Positions 6,474 through 15,793 of a DNA stretch of 64,000 nucleotides are shown piece by piece. Numbering within the stretch: the first letter of the stretch is position 1; the number at the start of each line of letters is the position of its first letter. Position numbers and translations under genes: made by a program. The stretch comes from Parabacteroides distasonis (GTDB lineage Bacteria > Bacteroidota > Bacteroidia > Bacteroidales > Tannerellaceae): positions 83,337 through 147,336 of the forward strand of contig JAFBIR010000010.1 in assembly GCA_021531385.1 (NCBI GenBank). Direction: 5' to 3'. Under the pieces are notes generated by a model, which saw only the letters and a list, made by a program, of their open reading frames with translations, ran no database searches and was not told the DNA's origin.

Positions 6474-7943
6474 ATGTTAAAGCAACAGTTACAACAGAAA
6501 TTACAGCAAAGACTTTCTCCATTGCAGATCCAGGTGATCCGGATGTTAGAGCTGCCGACGATTGAATTGGAGGAGCGGGTGAAGCATGAGCTGGAGGATA
6601 ACCCCGCTTTGGAGGAGGGAAAGGAGCCGTTGGACGACATGGAACGAAACGATGAGGGAGATGGCACCGGTGGCGAGGATGACTACCGGTCGGAAGGTGC
6701 TGAGAATGAGGATCTCTCTTTGGGTGATTACCTGTCGGAAGATGACATTCCTGAATATAAGTTACAGCAAATGAACGAGCGGGCAGAGCGCAGGGAGGAG
6801 CTTCCGTTCGCCGAGGGTGAGTCTTTGCGTGAGCATCTGTTGGAGCAGTTGGGACTGCGCAATCTGCCGGAGAAGCAGGTGAAGATCGCGGAATATATCA
6901 TCGGAAATATTGATGATGATGGTTATTTGCGTCGTGACCTGCCGGCTGTAGCCGATGACTTGATCTTCCAGGCCGGACAGCAAGTGAACGAGGCGGAGAT
7001 CGAGGAGGTGCTGCGGGTGATCCAAGATTTTGAGCCGGCCGGTGTCGGGGCAAGAGACCTGAAGGAGTGTTTGTTGATTCAGCTGCAGAAACGGGAGAAA
7101 ACCGAAGCTACACAGTTGGCCTTGCGGATCCTGAATAACTATTTTGAGGATTTTACCCGTAAACGGTATGAGCGCATCCTGAAGCTGTTGGAGATTACGG
7201 AAGAGGAGTTGAAGCGGGCGATTCGGGAGATCACTTTGTTGAACCCGAAACCGGGCAGCAATTGGGGGGATACGATGGAGACGGCGATGAGCCAGATCGT
7301 ACCTGATTTCTTGGTGGAGGCGAACAACGGTGAGTTGACGCTGAGCATGAATAACCGAGGTATTCCTGATCTGCGTATCAACCCGGAGTATCAGGAGATG
7401 CTGCAAGACTACAGTGGCAACAAAGCTAACCAGACCGCTGAGCGGCGGGATGCGGTGCAGTTCGTGAAACAGAAACTGGATGCGGCACAATGGTTTATCG
7501 ATGCGATCAGGCAACGTAACGAGACCTTGCAGCGCACGATGGAGGCGATTATCCATTTGCAGCGGGAGTTCTTCCTGACCGGCGACGAGACCACTTTGCG
7601 CCCCATGATCATGAAAGATGTGGCAGAGCGAGCCGGCTATGACATCTCTACGATCTCGCGCGTCAGCAACAGTAAATATGTGCAGACCAATTTCGGGATC
7701 TATCCCTTGAAGTATTTCTTCTCTGAGTCGATGCAGACTGATACGGGCGAGGAGATCTCCAATCGCGAGGTGAAGAAAATCATGCAGGATCACGTGCACG
7801 CAGAAGATAAACGCCATCCCTTGACCGATGAGGAGCTGGCGGCTATCTTGAAGGAGGCCGGTTATGTGATTGCCCGTCGAACGGTGGCGAAATATCGGGA
7901 GCAGTTAGGTATTCCGGTGGCCCGTATGCGAAAGGAGATTTGA
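6474..7943 (+). CDS. rpoN: RNA polymerase sigma-54 factor
   Basis: 489 residues. The Gln-rich region I (MLKQQLQQKLQQRLSPLQIQ) contacts activators and -12 DNA. An acidic region II follows (about residues 50-100), then the core-binding domain, and the diagnostic RpoN box ARRTVAKYRE at residues 467-476, which reads the -24 element. Sigma-54 directs transcription that requires AAA+ activators. The length is normal and nothing is missing. The PAP2-like gene starts two bases after its stop, so the two are likely cotranscribed. Confidence 0.97.
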   Translation: MLKQQLQQKLQQRLSPLQIQVIRMLELPTIELEERVKHELEDNPALEEGKEPLDDMERNDEGDGTGGEDDYRSEGAENEDLSLGDYLSEDDIPEYKLQQMNERAERREELPFAEGESLREHLLEQLGLRNLPEKQVKIAEYIIGNIDDDGYLRRDLPAVADDLIFQAGQQVNEAEIEEVLRVIQDFEPAGVGARDLKECLLIQLQKREKTEATQLALRILNNYFEDFTRKRYERILKLLEITEEELKRAIREITLLNPKPGSNWGDTMETAMSQIVPDFLVEANNGELTLSMNNRGIPDLRINPEYQEMLQDYSGNKANQTAERRDAVQFVKQKLDAAQWFIDAIRQRNETLQRTMEAIIHLQREFFLTGDETTLRPMIMKDVAERAGYDISTISRVSNSKYVQTNFGIYPLKYFFSESMQTDTGEEISNREVKKIMQDHVHAEDKRHPLTDEELAAILKEAGYVIARRTVAKYREQLGIPVARMRKEI

Positions 7944-7944
7944 G

Positions 7945-8565
7945 ATGAGGCTGTTTTCCAATATCTTATCTACGCTGTTTCATCCGTTGTTGATGGTGAC
8001 CTATGGCATTACGTTTGCCTTGATGGGCACCTTTTTAGCGCTTTATCCCTTACGGATGAAATTGTTGATCTGGGGCTCTGCTTTCCTCTCGACCGCGGTT
8101 TTGCCGGGATTGTTCATCTACCTGTTGACACGTACGGGTGCGGCGAGCGACCTGGAGCTGACTAAGCGGAAAGAGCGTGCGTTGCCCTATCTGATCGTGA
8201 TTACCTCGGAGGCGCTTTGCCTTTATTTCCTGTATCGGATGATGATGCCCTTCTGGCTGATCGCGATACTGATGGGGATTTGTGTGGCGCTGCTTATCGC
8301 GCTTTGCATCAATTTTTTCTGGAAAATCAGCGCCCACATGATCGGTATCGGGGGGCTGTTGGGAGGCTTGATGGGGGTGGCTCGTATCCATTTGATCAAT
8401 CCCTATCTCCTATTTATCGCCGTGCTGCTGATCGCTGGGTTGTTAGGAACGTCGCGAATTTTTCTAAAAAGACATACCCCATTGCAGGTGTACGCAGGAT
8501 TTAGTTTAGGATTTATGTGTACATTTGTAGCCTCAATGATGAGTTATATCTATTTATTTATCTAA
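7945..8565 (+). CDS. PAP2-like integral membrane protein
   Basis: 206 residues with about six hydrophobic segments. The C-terminal part SRIFLKRHTPLQVYAG resembles motif 3 of PAP2 acid phosphatases (SRxxLxxHxxxQVxxG), and KISAHMIG takes the place of the usual PSGH of motif 2. A phosphatase acting on lipid phosphates is possible, but the altered motif 2 and the lack of a clear motif 1 (KxxxxxxRP) leave activity uncertain. It follows rpoN directly and precedes gcvH by 22 bases. Confidence 0.75.
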   Translation: MRLFSNILSTLFHPLLMVTYGITFALMGTFLALYPLRMKLLIWGSAFLSTAVLPGLFIYLLTRTGAASDLELTKRKERALPYLIVITSEALCLYFLYRMMMPFWLIAILMGICVALLIALCINFFWKISAHMIGIGGLLGGLMGVARIHLINPYLLFIAVLLIAGLLGTSRIFLKRHTPLQVYAGFSLGFMCTFVASMMSYIYLFI

Positions 8566-8587
8566 CATAAATTAAAGCATTAGAAGT

Positions 8588-8968
8588 ATGAATTTTCCCG
8601 CAGATTTGAAGTACACAAAGGATCACGAGTGGATCCGTGTAGAAGGAGATGTTGCCTACGTAGGCATTACAGATTTCGCACAGAGCGAGTTAGGTGAGAT
8701 CGTTTATGTGGACATTACCACAGAGGGCGAGACCGTGGAGAAAGAGGAGGTGTTCGGTACCATCGAGGCCGTAAAGACGGTTTCTGATCTGTTCATGCCG
8801 GCAACGGGTGAGGTGCTGGAGGTGAATCCGGAGTTGGAGGATGCCCCTGAGTTGGTCAACGAGGATGCGTATGGCAAAGGCTGGTTGATCAAGGTAACGG
8901 TGGCTGATCCCGCTCAGTTGGATGAGTTGCTTTCAGCCGATGAGTATCAGAAATTAATCGCAAAATAA
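8588..8968 (+). CDS. gcvH: Glycine cleavage system H protein
   Basis: 126 residues, full length. The lipoyl-attachment motif is [12 protein letters not shown], with Lys63 the lipoylated residue. The H protein shuttles the aminomethyl group of glycine between the P, T and L proteins of the cytosolic glycine cleavage complex. The P, T and L genes are not in this window. purE starts at the base after its stop codon, which suggests translation coupling within one operon. Confidence 0.97.
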   Translation: MNFPADLKYTKDHEWIRVEGDVAYVGITDFAQSELGEIVYVDITTEGETVEKEEVFGTIEAVKTVSDLFMPATGEVLEVNPELEDAPELVNEDAYGKGWLIKVTVADPAQLDELLSADEYQKLIAK

Positions 8969-9475
8969 ATGACACCCGTTGTAAGTATTATCATGGGTAG
9001 CACTTCTGACCTACCCGTTATGGAGAAGGCGGCCAAGTTCTTGGACGAGATGGAGATCCCGTTTGAGATGCATGCGCTTTCCGCACATCGCACACCCGCT
9101 GAGGTGGAAGCTTTTGCGAAAGGGGCCAAGGCACGTGGGATCAAGGTGATTATTGCAGCTGCGGGCATGGCGGCTCACCTGTGTGGTGTCATTGCCTCCA
9201 TGACGACGGTTCCGGTGATTGGTGTGCCTATCAATTCTACCTTAGACGGTATGGATGCTTTGTTGGCTATTGTACAGATGCCTCCGGGCATTCCGGTAGC
9301 CACAGTGGGTATCAACGGCGCGTTGAATGCCGGTATCTTGGCTGTGCAGATGCTTGCGGTGGGCGATGAGGCCCTGCAGGAGAAGCTGGCCGCCTATAAG
9401 GAGGACTTGAAGAAAAAGATCGTCAAGGCAAACGAGGAGTTGGCCAAGGTCTCTTTTACATACAAAACGAACTAA
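8969..9475 (+). CDS. purE: N5-carboxyaminoimidazole ribonucleotide mutase
   Basis: 168 residues. MGSTSDLPVMEKA and SAHRTP (with the catalytic His) are hallmarks of class I PurE, which converts N5-CAIR to CAIR in de novo purine synthesis. Two more purine genes, purT (21089) and purN (62055), occur in the window but not in this operon. A strong hairpin follows the stop codon. Confidence 0.96.
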   Translation: MTPVVSIIMGSTSDLPVMEKAAKFLDEMEIPFEMHALSAHRTPAEVEAFAKGAKARGIKVIIAAAGMAAHLCGVIASMTTVPVIGVPINSTLDGMDALLAIVQMPPGIPVATVGINGALNAGILAVQMLAVGDEALQEKLAAYKEDLKKKIVKANEELAKVSFTYKTN

Positions 9476-9480
9476 CAGAT

Positions 9481-9508
9481 ACAGCTTGCGGCTCAGGCCG
9501 CAAGCTGT
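9481..9508. other. Perfect 12-bp stem hairpin between purE and ispG
   Basis: ACAGCTTGCGGC, loop TCAG, GCCGCAAGCTGT. No T run follows (CATTATTCAT), so it is not a standard intrinsic terminator. It could be an mRNA-stabilising or partial termination hairpin within the operon. Confidence 0.6.
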
Positions 9509-9532
9509 CATTATTCATAAATCAGTAAGGAA

Positions 9533-11368
9533 GTGGCTTATTTTAATTATCTGCGTAGAGCTTCGTCGGAGGTACATATCGGACAGACGCCGATGGGAGG
9601 TGCTAATCCCATCCGCATCCAATCCATGGCCAATGTATCGACACTTGATACGGAGGCCGCTGTGGCACAGGCGATTCGCATGATTGATGCGGGAGCGGAG
9701 TATGTGCGCTTCACGGCACAAGGTGAGCGAGAGGCACGCAACCTGGGTGTGATTCGTAAACAGTTAAACGAGCAGGGTTATACCACGCCGTTAGTGGCGG
9801 ATATTCATTTTAATCCGAAAGCGGCTGATGCGGCTGCGGAGGAGGTGGAGAAGGTACGTATCAATCCGGGCAACTATGTAGATAAGGTCAAGACATTCCA
9901 CCATTTGGAATACACGGATGAGGAGTATGCGGCTGAGATCGAGAAGATTCGGGCTCGCTTCGTTCCTTTCCTGCGTATTTGTAAAGTACACGGTTGCGCC
10001 ATCCGTATTGGCGTGAATCATGGCTCGCTCTCTGACCGCATCATGAGTCGGTATGGAGATACCCCGGAGGGTATGGTGGCGAGCTGTATGGAGTTCCTGC
10101 GTATCTGTCGGGAGGAGCAATTTCCCGATGTGGTGATCTCCATCAAAGCCTCTAACACTGTTGTCATGGTACGAACGGTGCGTCTGTTGGTGAAGACGAT
10201 GGAGGCGGAAGATATGCACTATCCCCTGCATCTGGGTGTGACAGAAGCTGGCGATGGCGAGGATGGCCGCATCAAGAGTGCGGTGGGTATCGGCACTTTG
10301 TTGGCTGATGGCATAGGCGATACGATTCGGGTCTCCTTGAGTGAGGATCCGGAGGCGGAGTTGCCTGTCGCACGGAAGTTAGTGCATTATATCTTGGAGC
10401 GGGAGGGACATCATCCCATTACGGCTGAGTTAGCTCCCGGTTTTGATCCTGTCGCTCCGCAACGTCGAGCGAGTCGGGCGGTGGCACAGCTGGGAGGGGG
10501 ACAACCTCCGATCGTGATCGCGGATCGGAGTCGAGGCGACTTTCGGTTTGATGAGCAGGCCATGCCAGACTATATATATATAGGTAAGGATGATCCTGAC
10601 AATTGGCCGGATCCTTTACGTCGGATCGTGGATGCGTCGCTTTGGAAGCCCCGTCCGCATGTCTATCCCTGTTTTACGGCGGCTGAGGCCGCACAAATGT
10701 TCCATTGTGAGAGTGCGGTAAAATTTCTGCGCTTGACCGATGTGGAGCTAACCGATGCGCTGATCGCACAGTGTCAGGCAGATCCGGCGGTGGTCTTGCT
10801 GTTGAGCAGTCGTCATCGCAATGGCGTAGGTGCTTTGCGGGCGACGATGCATCGATTGATGAGTGCCGGTTGTGAGGTGCCCGTGGTGTTAGAGCGTGAT
10901 TACCAAGAGTCAGATGTGGAGGCACTGCAATTGAAGTCTGCTGCGGATATGGGTGCTTTGTTGCTTGATGGCTTCCAGGATGGCGTGCTGTTACGAAATG
11001 AGGGCTGTGAGGCCGCAGTGGCTGATCGCTGTATGTTCGGTATTCTGCAGGCGGCTCGTGCACGTATCAGTAAGACAGAATATATCTCTTGTCCCAGTTG
11101 TGGACGTACCCTCTATGATTTGCAAACCACGATCGCTCGCATCAAGGAGGCAACCTCGCACTTGAAGGGGTTGAAGATTGGCATCATGGGCTGTATCGTG
11201 AATGGACCTGGCGAGATGGCCGATGCCGATTATGGCTACGTAGGAGCCGGAAGGCATCAGATCAGTCTCTATAAAGGAAAGACCTGCGTGTTGCGCAACA
11301 TCCCAGAGGAGGAGGCTGTGGAGCGTTTGGTGCAATTGATCAAGGATAATGGAGATTGGGATCGGTAG
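9533..11368 (+). CDS. ispG: (E)-4-hydroxy-3-methylbut-2-enyl-diphosphate synthase, long (plant/Bacteroidetes) type
   Basis: 611 residues with a GTG start. The N-terminal TIM-barrel half carries GGANPIRIQSM and the ADIHFNP segment. The C-terminal half has the 4Fe-4S ligands in SCPSCGRT and MGCIVNGPGE. Between them is a ~250-residue insertion typical of the plant and Bacteroidetes forms and absent from E. coli IspG (about 370 residues). The enzyme makes HMBPP from MEcPP in the MEP isoprenoid pathway. dut follows 46 bases downstream on the same strand. Confidence 0.95.
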   Translation: MAYFNYLRRASSEVHIGQTPMGGANPIRIQSMANVSTLDTEAAVAQAIRMIDAGAEYVRFTAQGEREARNLGVIRKQLNEQGYTTPLVADIHFNPKAADAAAEEVEKVRINPGNYVDKVKTFHHLEYTDEEYAAEIEKIRARFVPFLRICKVHGCAIRIGVNHGSLSDRIMSRYGDTPEGMVASCMEFLRICREEQFPDVVISIKASNTVVMVRTVRLLVKTMEAEDMHYPLHLGVTEAGDGEDGRIKSAVGIGTLLADGIGDTIRVSLSEDPEAELPVARKLVHYILEREGHHPITAELAPGFDPVAPQRRASRAVAQLGGGQPPIVIADRSRGDFRFDEQAMPDYIYIGKDDPDNWPDPLRRIVDASLWKPRPHVYPCFTAAEAAQMFHCESAVKFLRLTDVELTDALIAQCQADPAVVLLLSSRHRNGVGALRATMHRLMSAGCEVPVVLERDYQESDVEALQLKSAADMGALLLDGFQDGVLLRNEGCEAAVADRCMFGILQAARARISKTEYISCPSCGRTLYDLQTTIARIKEATSHLKGLKIGIMGCIVNGPGEMADADYGYVGAGRHQISLYKGKTCVLRNIPEEEAVERLVQLIKDNGDWDR

Positions 11369-11414
11369 CAGTTGGTTGCCAATGATCCGAAAGAACAAAA
11401 GAGCTAAATAGTGT

Positions 11415-11849
11415 ATGAAGATAAAGATTATCAATAAATCACATCATCCGATGCCTGCTTATGCCACGCCGCAATCGGCAGGTATGGATATTCGTGCGAA
11501 CCTGACCGCGCCGGTGGAATTGAAGCCATTAGAACGAAAGCTGATCCCGACGGGTCTGTATATTGCTTTGCCAGAGGGCTATGAGGCGCAGTTGCGTCCA
11601 CGCAGTGGCTTGGCTCTCAAACATGGGCTGACCTTGTTGAACGCACCGGGTACCATCGATGCGGATTATCGCGGAGAGATTGGGGTGATCTTGGTGAACC
11701 TCTCCGCGGAACCTTTCACGATTGCGGATGGCGAGCGAATCTGCCAGATGGTGATTACGACCCATGCGCATGTGGAGTGGGAGGCCGTGGAGACGTTAGA
11801 CGAGACCGAACGGGGCGCCGGAGGCTTTGGACATACCGGTAAAGCATAG
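11415..11849 (+). CDS. dut: dUTP diphosphatase
   Basis: 144 residues, full length. The five motifs of trimeric dUTPase are visible: [32 protein letters not shown] and the flexible C-terminal [11 protein letters not shown] that closes over the active site. It hydrolyses dUTP to dUMP, keeping uracil out of DNA and feeding dTMP synthesis. Confidence 0.97.
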   Translation: MKIKIINKSHHPMPAYATPQSAGMDIRANLTAPVELKPLERKLIPTGLYIALPEGYEAQLRPRSGLALKHGLTLLNAPGTIDADYRGEIGVILVNLSAEPFTIADGERICQMVITTHAHVEWEAVETLDETERGAGGFGHTGKA

Positions 11850-11876
11850 GTTAAACGGAAGGAAAACGTAGGTTTG

Positions 11877-13607
11877 ATGAGCGAAAAACGTAGGTTAAAC
11901 AGAAAGATCTGGATCGGGCTTTGGCTCTGTAGCTGGGTGTGGACGCTATCGGCAGCTTCTTGGGGGGCTGACTCCGCACGGCAACAGCGCAAGTTCGATT
12001 ACTTTTTTTATGAGGGGTTGAAGCTGAAAGAGGCAGGTCAATACGATGCCGCTTTTGATGCGTTCGGCCATTGCTTAGCGATTGATTCCACCGATGCGGC
12101 GGTGCGTTATGAGTTGTGCATGTTTTATATGCAACTGAATAAGCCGGAGAAGGCAATCGAGGTGCTGAAGCCAGCGGTGGATCATCGGCCAGATCAGTTT
12201 GAGTATCGCATGGCGTTCGCCAGCATCTCCCGGAGTTTAGGCATGTTTGGAGAGGCAGCGGAGGCCTATCGTGCGTTGGTGAAGGATTTCCCGCAGAAAA
12301 AGGAGCTAAACTATTACCTGGCCGATGCGTTGACACAGGCGGGTGAGATTGGTGAGGCGATTGATGCCTTGAATGCGTTGGAGGAGCGTATCGGGATGAA
12401 TGAGGCGCTCTCGATGCAGAAATATCGGCTGTATAGTCAGTTAGAACAGCCGGCTGAGGCATTCAAAGAGATTGAGAAGCTGGCGGCCAAGTTCCCGATG
12501 GAGGCTCGTTACCAGCTGATCATGGGCGATTTGCATTTAGAGAAGAGTGAGATGGAGTCGGCTTTGGCTTGTTACCAAAAGGCTTATGAGATCGATCCGA
12601 CGAATCCCTACTACATAGTCTCGATGGCCAACTATTATGAAGCTAATGGCGATAAAGAGGCGGCAGAGAAAGAGATCAAGGCGGCGTTGGTGAATGAGAA
12701 GTTGGACGTAGATACCAAGGTGAGCATCCTCTCTCGTTATATCCTGCGTCTGCAGCAATCCAAGCAGGGCGTAGAGAATGCCAACCATCTGTTTGAGACC
12801 CTTTTGGAGCAACATCCGGAAGATACGGAGCTCAAGTTGATGTATGGCGGATTGTTATTGGCGCAAGAGAAAGAAGAGGAGGCACGTTTCCAATTCCAAT
12901 TGGTGACGGAGATGGATCCCAGTCAAGCCGAGGCCTGGAAGCGTTTGCTCAATATGGCGCTGAAAGCGGATGATTATGAGGAGGTGGTGCGTATCTGTAC
13001 TGCTTGCATGGAGCTGTTCCCTGAGGCACCGGAATACTATTTCTATTTGGGCATTGCCTATTTCCAGCAGGAGAACTACCAGGCTTCGCTCAATACCTAT
13101 TATGCGGGTCTGAATGTCATCCCGAAGGAGAATCCCCGACTCAAATCAGACTTCTACGGACAGATTGGCGATATTTATCACCAATTGAATAAGATGGAGC
13201 AGGCTTATAGAGCCTATGAAGAGGCGTTGAAATACAACGAGCAGAATGTGGTGGTACTCAATAATTACAGCTATTTCCTCTCGTTGGAGAAGAAAGATCT
13301 GAAGCGGGCGGAGCGTATGAGTGCGCAATGCATCCGTTTGGAGCCGGACAATGCCACCTATCTGGATACCTATGCGTGGGTCTTCTTTGTGCAGGGCAAT
13401 TACACCTTGGCGAAAATCTATATTGAGAATGCCCTTTCCAAAGACACGACGAATAGTTTTGAGCTGGTGGAACATTATGGTGACATCCTCTTCATGAATG
13501 GCGAGGCGGAGAAGGCCGTGGAGCAATGGAAGAGGGCCAAGGAGATGGGCAAGGAGAGTAAGGTCTTGGACCAGAAGATTGCGGAACAAAAATACATCGA
13601 AGAATGA
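11877..13607 (+). CDS. Tetratricopeptide-repeat protein (probably cell-envelope)
   Basis: 576 residues from the ATG at 11877 (a TTG lies one codon earlier). A hydrophobic N-terminal segment (IWIGLWLCSWVWTLSAASWG) looks like a signal peptide. The rest is a string of TPR-type helical hairpins, for example LKLKEAGQYDAAFDAFGHCLAID and YQKAYEIDPTNPYYIVSMANYYEANGD (helix-turn pairs with the AxxxY/GxxxxA pattern). TPR arrays scaffold protein complexes. The partner is unknown. The stop overlaps the start of the DUF4292 lipoprotein gene (ATGA), so these envelope genes are translationally coupled. The start lies within a short 22-bp direct repeat. Confidence 0.85.
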   Translation: MSEKRRLNRKIWIGLWLCSWVWTLSAASWGADSARQQRKFDYFFYEGLKLKEAGQYDAAFDAFGHCLAIDSTDAAVRYELCMFYMQLNKPEKAIEVLKPAVDHRPDQFEYRMAFASISRSLGMFGEAAEAYRALVKDFPQKKELNYYLADALTQAGEIGEAIDALNALEERIGMNEALSMQKYRLYSQLEQPAEAFKEIEKLAAKFPMEARYQLIMGDLHLEKSEMESALACYQKAYEIDPTNPYYIVSMANYYEANGDKEAAEKEIKAALVNEKLDVDTKVSILSRYILRLQQSKQGVENANHLFETLLEQHPEDTELKLMYGGLLLAQEKEEEARFQFQLVTEMDPSQAEAWKRLLNMALKADDYEEVVRICTACMELFPEAPEYYFYLGIAYFQQENYQASLNTYYAGLNVIPKENPRLKSDFYGQIGDIYHQLNKMEQAYRAYEEALKYNEQNVVVLNNYSYFLSLEKKDLKRAERMSAQCIRLEPDNATYLDTYAWVFFVQGNYTLAKIYIENALSKDTTNSFELVEHYGDILFMNGEAEKAVEQWKRAKEMGKESKVLDQKIAEQKYIEE

Positions 13608-14461
13608 GGCGGATGCAACGACATATCAATACGGTAGGACTGGGGCTCTGTTTGCTCCTGTCACTGATCTTGGGCGGCTGTCGATCATCCAAAAAGGTGG
13701 GTACGGTAGCCAGCGGAGCGGCAAAGGCGCAACAAGTCTTCTTTCAGGCTATGGAGGAGCAGGCGTTGCATTACCAGACCTTGACTGCCCGTTTGGGTGT
13801 AGCGATCAATCTGTCCAACTTCCAGGTGAACAGTACTCGTGTTGAGCTGAAGATGATCAAAGACAGTGCGTTTCAGCTTTCCGTACAACCGCTGTTAGGG
13901 ATTGAGCTGTTCCGGATAGAGGTGAGCCGAGATAGTATTAAGGTGCTGGATCGCATGAATAAACGTTATTTTGCGGAGAACTATGAGACGTTGCGTACGC
14001 AGACACCGATTGCCTTCAACTTCTATAATTTGCAGGCGTTGTTCACAAACCGACTCTTCTTTCCGGGTGAGCAGACGGTGAGCGATTCACATTACAGCCG
14101 TTTCCGATTGGACCAATCCGGTTCGACAGCCTTGATTCAAACGAAGGATCCGATGGGCTTGCGTTATACGTTTGAGGCGGATGGCGAGGAAAAACTATTG
14201 GCTACGGAGATTACCGATGCCAAGGGACAATACCGTTTACGTTGGGGCTATGCCGATTTTCGGGTAGTAGAGAAGCAAACCTTCCCGCAGCTGATGACGG
14301 TAGAGGCCTTTAAGGAGGGAAATTCCGAGGGAAACATCCAATGGGGGTTCACCCGTATGCGCTTGGATGAGCCGGTGAAGATGGATTTTGTGATTCCTGC
14401 TAAATACACCCGGATTACGTGGGAACAATTGGTGCGAACCCTCAAAAATTTAAATGCGTAG
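13604..14461 (+). CDS. DUF4292-family lipoprotein
   Basis: 285 residues. N-terminal basic residues, a hydrophobic segment and the lipobox LGGC (Cys25) mark a lipoprotein. The remainder is a predicted beta-rich, LolA/LppX-like region as in DUF4292. Such proteins usually sit between a TPR protein and an EnvC-like factor in Bacteroidetes, as here. A role in outer-membrane lipoprotein handling or envelope assembly is an inference. Confidence 0.75.
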   Translation: MRRMQRHINTVGLGLCLLLSLILGGCRSSKKVGTVASGAAKAQQVFFQAMEEQALHYQTLTARLGVAINLSNFQVNSTRVELKMIKDSAFQLSVQPLLGIELFRIEVSRDSIKVLDRMNKRYFAENYETLRTQTPIAFNFYNLQALFTNRLFFPGEQTVSDSHYSRFRLDQSGSTALIQTKDPMGLRYTFEADGEEKLLATEITDAKGQYRLRWGYADFRVVEKQTFPQLMTVEAFKEGNSEGNIQWGFTRMRLDEPVKMDFVIPAKYTRITWEQLVRTLKNLNA

Positions 14462-14467
14462 AATGCT

Positions 14468-15793
14468 ATGAGATTGCTTTGCTTGATCCTCCTCTGTTGT
14501 ACGCTCTTTGTAGAGGGCGGGTATGCGCAAAAATCGTCCGCTGTGCGCAAGTTAGAGCAGCAGCGCAAGGAGGCATTGGCTGAGATTGAGCAGACCAATC
14601 AATTGTTGCAGGAAACCTCCAAATCGGCGAAAAGTTCCCTTAACCGACTGAACCTGATCGCTAAGCAGATACTTTCTCGTAAGCAGGTAATTAGCTTATT
14701 GAACAAGGAGCTGGATGAGATAGAGAATGAACTGATGGCGATTCAAGGAGAGATTCGTCGATTGCGGACACAGTTGGGGGATAAGCAGGCAAACTATGGA
14801 AAGTCTATACGAGGCATTTACAAACGGCACAATGCGCAAGATAAATTGCTCTTTGTGCTTTCGGCGGAGAGCTTCAGTCAGTCCTTACGTCGCATTCGTT
14901 ACTTGCGGGAGTATGCGGATTGGCAGAAGCGACAGGCGAAGGAGATTATCACTAAGCAACAGGAGATAGACCTGAAGAAGCAGGAGATGGAGAAAACTCG
15001 TGCCGAGAAACGTGCGTTGCTGGGCACACGGCAGGAGGAGAGCAAGAAGTTGCAGAGTGAGGAGGCGGCACAGAAGGAAGAGGTGCAGCAGCTGAACAAG
15101 AAACAGAAGGATCTCAAGGCGGAGTTACGGAAAAAACAGAAACAGGCAGAGGCCTTGAACCGACAGATCGAGAAGCAGATCGCGGAGGAGATTGCCCGTG
15201 CGGAGGCGGAAGCGCGTGCAGCACGAGAGAAAGCCGAGCGTGCGGCTCGTGAGCAGGCGGCCAAGAAGAATGCGTCGGCATCTCCCTCTACGGCAAAGGC
15301 AAAGGAGCCGATTCGAGAGGAGCGTGTGGCTGCCACGAAGGGTGGCTATGCGATGACCAAAGCGGAACGGCAGCTATCGGATAATTTTGGAAATAACAGA
15401 GGAAAACTGCCCTATCCCGTAACCGGACGTTATACGGTGGTCGCTACTTTTGGCGAGCAGCAGCATTCCGAACTGAAATATGTGCGTACCAGCAACAGTG
15501 GTATCGATATCCAGACGACACCCGGAGCTGATGCCCGAGCGGTCTTTAATGGAGTGGTGACTCGTGTCTTTGTGGTGCCTGGCTACAATAATTCGGTGAT
15601 TGTTCGACATGGTAACTATCTGACAGTTTATAGCAACTTGAGTCAGGTCTATGTCAAGGCTGGTGATACGGTTTCTACTCGCCAGGCGTTGGGCAAGATC
15701 TATTCCGATCCAGAAGAGGGACAAGCAACCATTCTTCACTTCCAGCTCTGGAAAGAGAAGACCAAGCTGAATCCGCTGCCGTGGTTAAATTGA
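14468..15793 (+). CDS. EnvC-like murein hydrolase activator (degenerate LytM/M23)
   Basis: 441 residues: signal peptide ending near GGYAQ, a long coiled coil (about residues 25-270) and a C-terminal LytM domain. The catalytic motifs are degenerate. The first zinc-ligand motif HxxxD reads NSGID near residue 343 (His replaced by Asn), the HGN...YAHLS motif reads YSNLS, and HxH is reduced to ILHFQLW. This is the expected state of EnvC, which activates amidases instead of cutting peptidoglycan itself. A role in daughter-cell separation is inferred from the family. Its 3' end overlaps the convergent glycerate kinase gene by nine bases. Confidence 0.88.
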   Translation: MRLLCLILLCCTLFVEGGYAQKSSAVRKLEQQRKEALAEIEQTNQLLQETSKSAKSSLNRLNLIAKQILSRKQVISLLNKELDEIENELMAIQGEIRRLRTQLGDKQANYGKSIRGIYKRHNAQDKLLFVLSAESFSQSLRRIRYLREYADWQKRQAKEIITKQQEIDLKKQEMEKTRAEKRALLGTRQEESKKLQSEEAAQKEEVQQLNKKQKDLKAELRKKQKQAEALNRQIEKQIAEEIARAEAEARAAREKAERAAREQAAKKNASASPSTAKAKEPIREERVAATKGGYAMTKAERQLSDNFGNNRGKLPYPVTGRYTVVATFGEQQHSELKYVRTSNSGIDIQTTPGADARAVFNGVVTRVFVVPGYNNSVIVRHGNYLTVYSNLSQVYVKAGDTVSTRQALGKIYSDPEEGQATILHFQLWKEKTKLNPLPWLN

